From Planctomycetota bacterium (GTDB lineage Bacteria > Planctomycetota > UBA1135 > UBA2386), in assembly GCA_003235605.1 (NCBI GenBank), contig QJVU01000478.1:1-6681 (forward strand): 6,681 bases of DNA. The letters run 5' to 3'. This document shows, piece after piece, positions 5,503 to 6,681 of the stretch. Below the pieces are notes generated by a model. That model worked only from the letters and a program-made list of their open reading frames with translations, did not search any database and was not told the origin of the DNA. The stretch's first letter is position 1. Every line of letters starts with the position of its first letter. A program made the position numbers and the translations under genes.

Positions 5503-6681
5503 ATGGAGGTCACACGATTTCGCAAGATCCTGTGCGCGAACCGCGGCGAGATCGCCGTCAGGGTGTTCCGTGCCTGCTCGGAGCTGGAGATCCGGACGGT
5601 CGCGATCTACAGCGAGGAGGACCGGACCCACCAGCACCGCTACAAGGCGGATGAGGCCTACCTCGTCGGCAAGGGCAGGTCGCCCATCGAGGCCTACCTG
5701 GCCATGGATGACATCCTCGACATTGCCGAGCGGGCGGGGGCGGATGCCATCCACCCGGGCTACGGGTTTCTGGCCGAGAATGCCGATTTTGCCGACGCCT
5801 GCGAGCAGCGGGGAATCCGGTTCATCGGTCCTCGGTCGGCAGCGCTGCGCCTCCTCGGGGACAAGGTCAAGGCTCGGCGGCTCGCGGAGAGCGTCGGGGT
5901 TCCGGTGCTGCCGGGGATGGAGTTGGACCTCACCAGCGACGAGGGTCTTCCTGCGGCCCGGGAGTTCTGTGAGCGGGAACTCCCGGTCCTGGTGAAGGCC
6001 GCCCATGGCGGCGGTGGACGGGGCATGCGTGTGGTTCGCAGCAGCGACCAGCTCGAGGAGGCGATACGGCAGGCAAGCTCCGAAGCGCGCAGCGCGTTCG
6101 GGAGTCCAGTGGTGTTCCTGGAGAAGTTCCTGGAGCGGGTCTCCCACGTCGAGGTGCAGGTGCTCGGGGACCTGGGGGGCAACCTCGTGCACCTCCATGA
6201 GCGGGACTGCTCCGTGCAGCGAAGACACCAGAAGGTGATCGAGGTCGCGCCAGCACCCGGGCTCAGCCCACTGGTTTGCACGAAGCTCCACGAAGACGCG
6301 ATGAAGATCGCCAAAGCCGCGAACTATCACAATGCGGGCACCGTGGAGTTCCTGGTCGGCGGCAGGGAGCGCGAGCTCCATTACTTCATCGAGGCCAACC
6401 CCAGATTGCAGGTCGAGCACACGGTCACCGAGCAGATCACCGGGATCGACCTCGTGCAGTCGCAGATCCGCATCTCCGAGGGGCACTCCCTGGCCAGCGA
6501 GGAGGTCGGGATCTTCGGCCAGAACTCGATCCAGCCCAGAGGCTTCGCTGTCCAGTGCCGCATCACCACCGAGGATCCCGCCACCGACTTCATGCCTGAC
6601 ACCGGCGAGATCCTGGCCTACCGCGCCGCCTCTGGTCCGGGAATCCGCCTCGACGTTGGTAACGGCTATGCCGGCGCCCAT
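5503..6681 (+). CDS. pyc: Pyruvate carboxylase, N-terminal biotin carboxylase part (3' end cut by window edge)
   Basis: ATP-dependent biotin carboxylase section of pyruvate carboxylase, which makes oxaloacetate from pyruvate and bicarbonate to refill the TCA cycle. The 393 visible codons cover the N-terminal domain (FRKILCANRGEIAVRVFRA, 6-24), the ATP-grasp domain with its glycine-rich loop KAAHGGGGRGM (165-175), HVEVQ (215-219), ERDCSVQRRHQK (233-244), and the catalytic NPRLQVEH block (299-306, R301). The start of the C-terminal subdomain follows (QCRITTEDP, 351-359). HTVTEQITGIDLVQSQI and KADEAYLVGKG are typical of pyruvate carboxylase rather than AccC, which has HPVTE. The carboxyltransferase and biotinyl domains would lie past 6681, so an acyl-CoA carboxylase alpha subunit is not fully excluded. 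The start is ATG 5503, with GTG at 5500 also possible; no good Shine-Dalgarno is seen. It is 61 bases after the flavin oxidoreductase on the same strand, so co-transcription is possible. Confidence 0.92.
   Translation, partial: MEVTRFRKILCANRGEIAVRVFRACSELEIRTVAIYSEEDRTHQHRYKADEAYLVGKGRSPIEAYLAMDDILDIAERAGADAIHPGYGFLAENADFADACEQRGIRFIGPRSAALRLLGDKVKARRLAESVGVPVLPGMELDLTSDEGLPAAREFCERELPVLVKAAHGGGGRGMRVVRSSDQLEEAIRQASSEARSAFGSPVVFLEKFLERVSHVEVQVLGDLGGNLVHLHERDCSVQRRHQKVIEVAPAPGLSPLVCTKLHEDAMKIAKAANYHNAGTVEFLVGGRERELHYFIEANPRLQVEHTVTEQITGIDLVQSQIRISEGHSLASEEVGIFGQNSIQPRGFAVQCRITTEDPATDFMPDTGEILAYRAASGPGIRLDVGNGYAGAH

Noticed and set aside
5434..6681. Long minus-strand open frame opposite pyruvate carboxylase
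   Set aside because: It is an antisense shadow with no domain signature; the plus frame matches biotin carboxylase along its whole length.

Overview
The window is GC-rich, gene-dense bacterial chromosome from a Gram-negative organism: a TolC-type outer-membrane channel and an RND-type periplasmic adaptor imply two membranes. Base composition and gene style fit a myxobacterial/deltaproteobacterial or similar lineage. That placement is inference, because no rRNA or other marker gene is present.

Left half (1-3800, minus strand): a three-gene heavy-metal efflux cluster. Read in the direction of transcription, it starts with a small secreted protein with 10 cysteines after its signal peptide (3800-3384). 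Next comes a TolC/CusC-type outer-membrane efflux protein (3250-1889). Last is a CusB-type periplasmic adaptor (1892 to the window edge). The adaptor carries two separate heavy-metal-binding Cys/His motifs and a C-terminal domain resembling DUF3347. The channel and adaptor genes overlap by 4 bases (ATGA), with a strong Shine-Dalgarno inside the channel's last codons. The inner-membrane RND pump (CusA type) would be expected beyond position 1 but is not in the window. A perfect 9-bp inverted repeat lies in the gap between the Cys-rich gene and the channel gene.

Middle (3801-3962): a 162-base divergent intergenic region that must hold the promoters of the efflux cluster (leftward) and of the metabolic genes (rightward). 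No strong operator is visible.

Right half (3963-6681, plus strand): a stand-alone old-yellow-enzyme-like NADH:flavin oxidoreductase of 492 residues, with a degenerate C-terminal cysteine motif and other departures from the family's active site. After 61 bases comes the N-terminal biotin-carboxylase part of a pyruvate carboxylase, cut by the window's right edge. These two may be co-transcribed, but nothing in the sequence links them to metal efflux.

No mobile elements, CRISPR arrays, tRNAs or rRNAs were seen. I see no clear new system. The least familiar items are the Cys-rich secreted protein heading the efflux cluster, the doubled metal-binding motif in the adaptor, and the divergent flavin enzyme.
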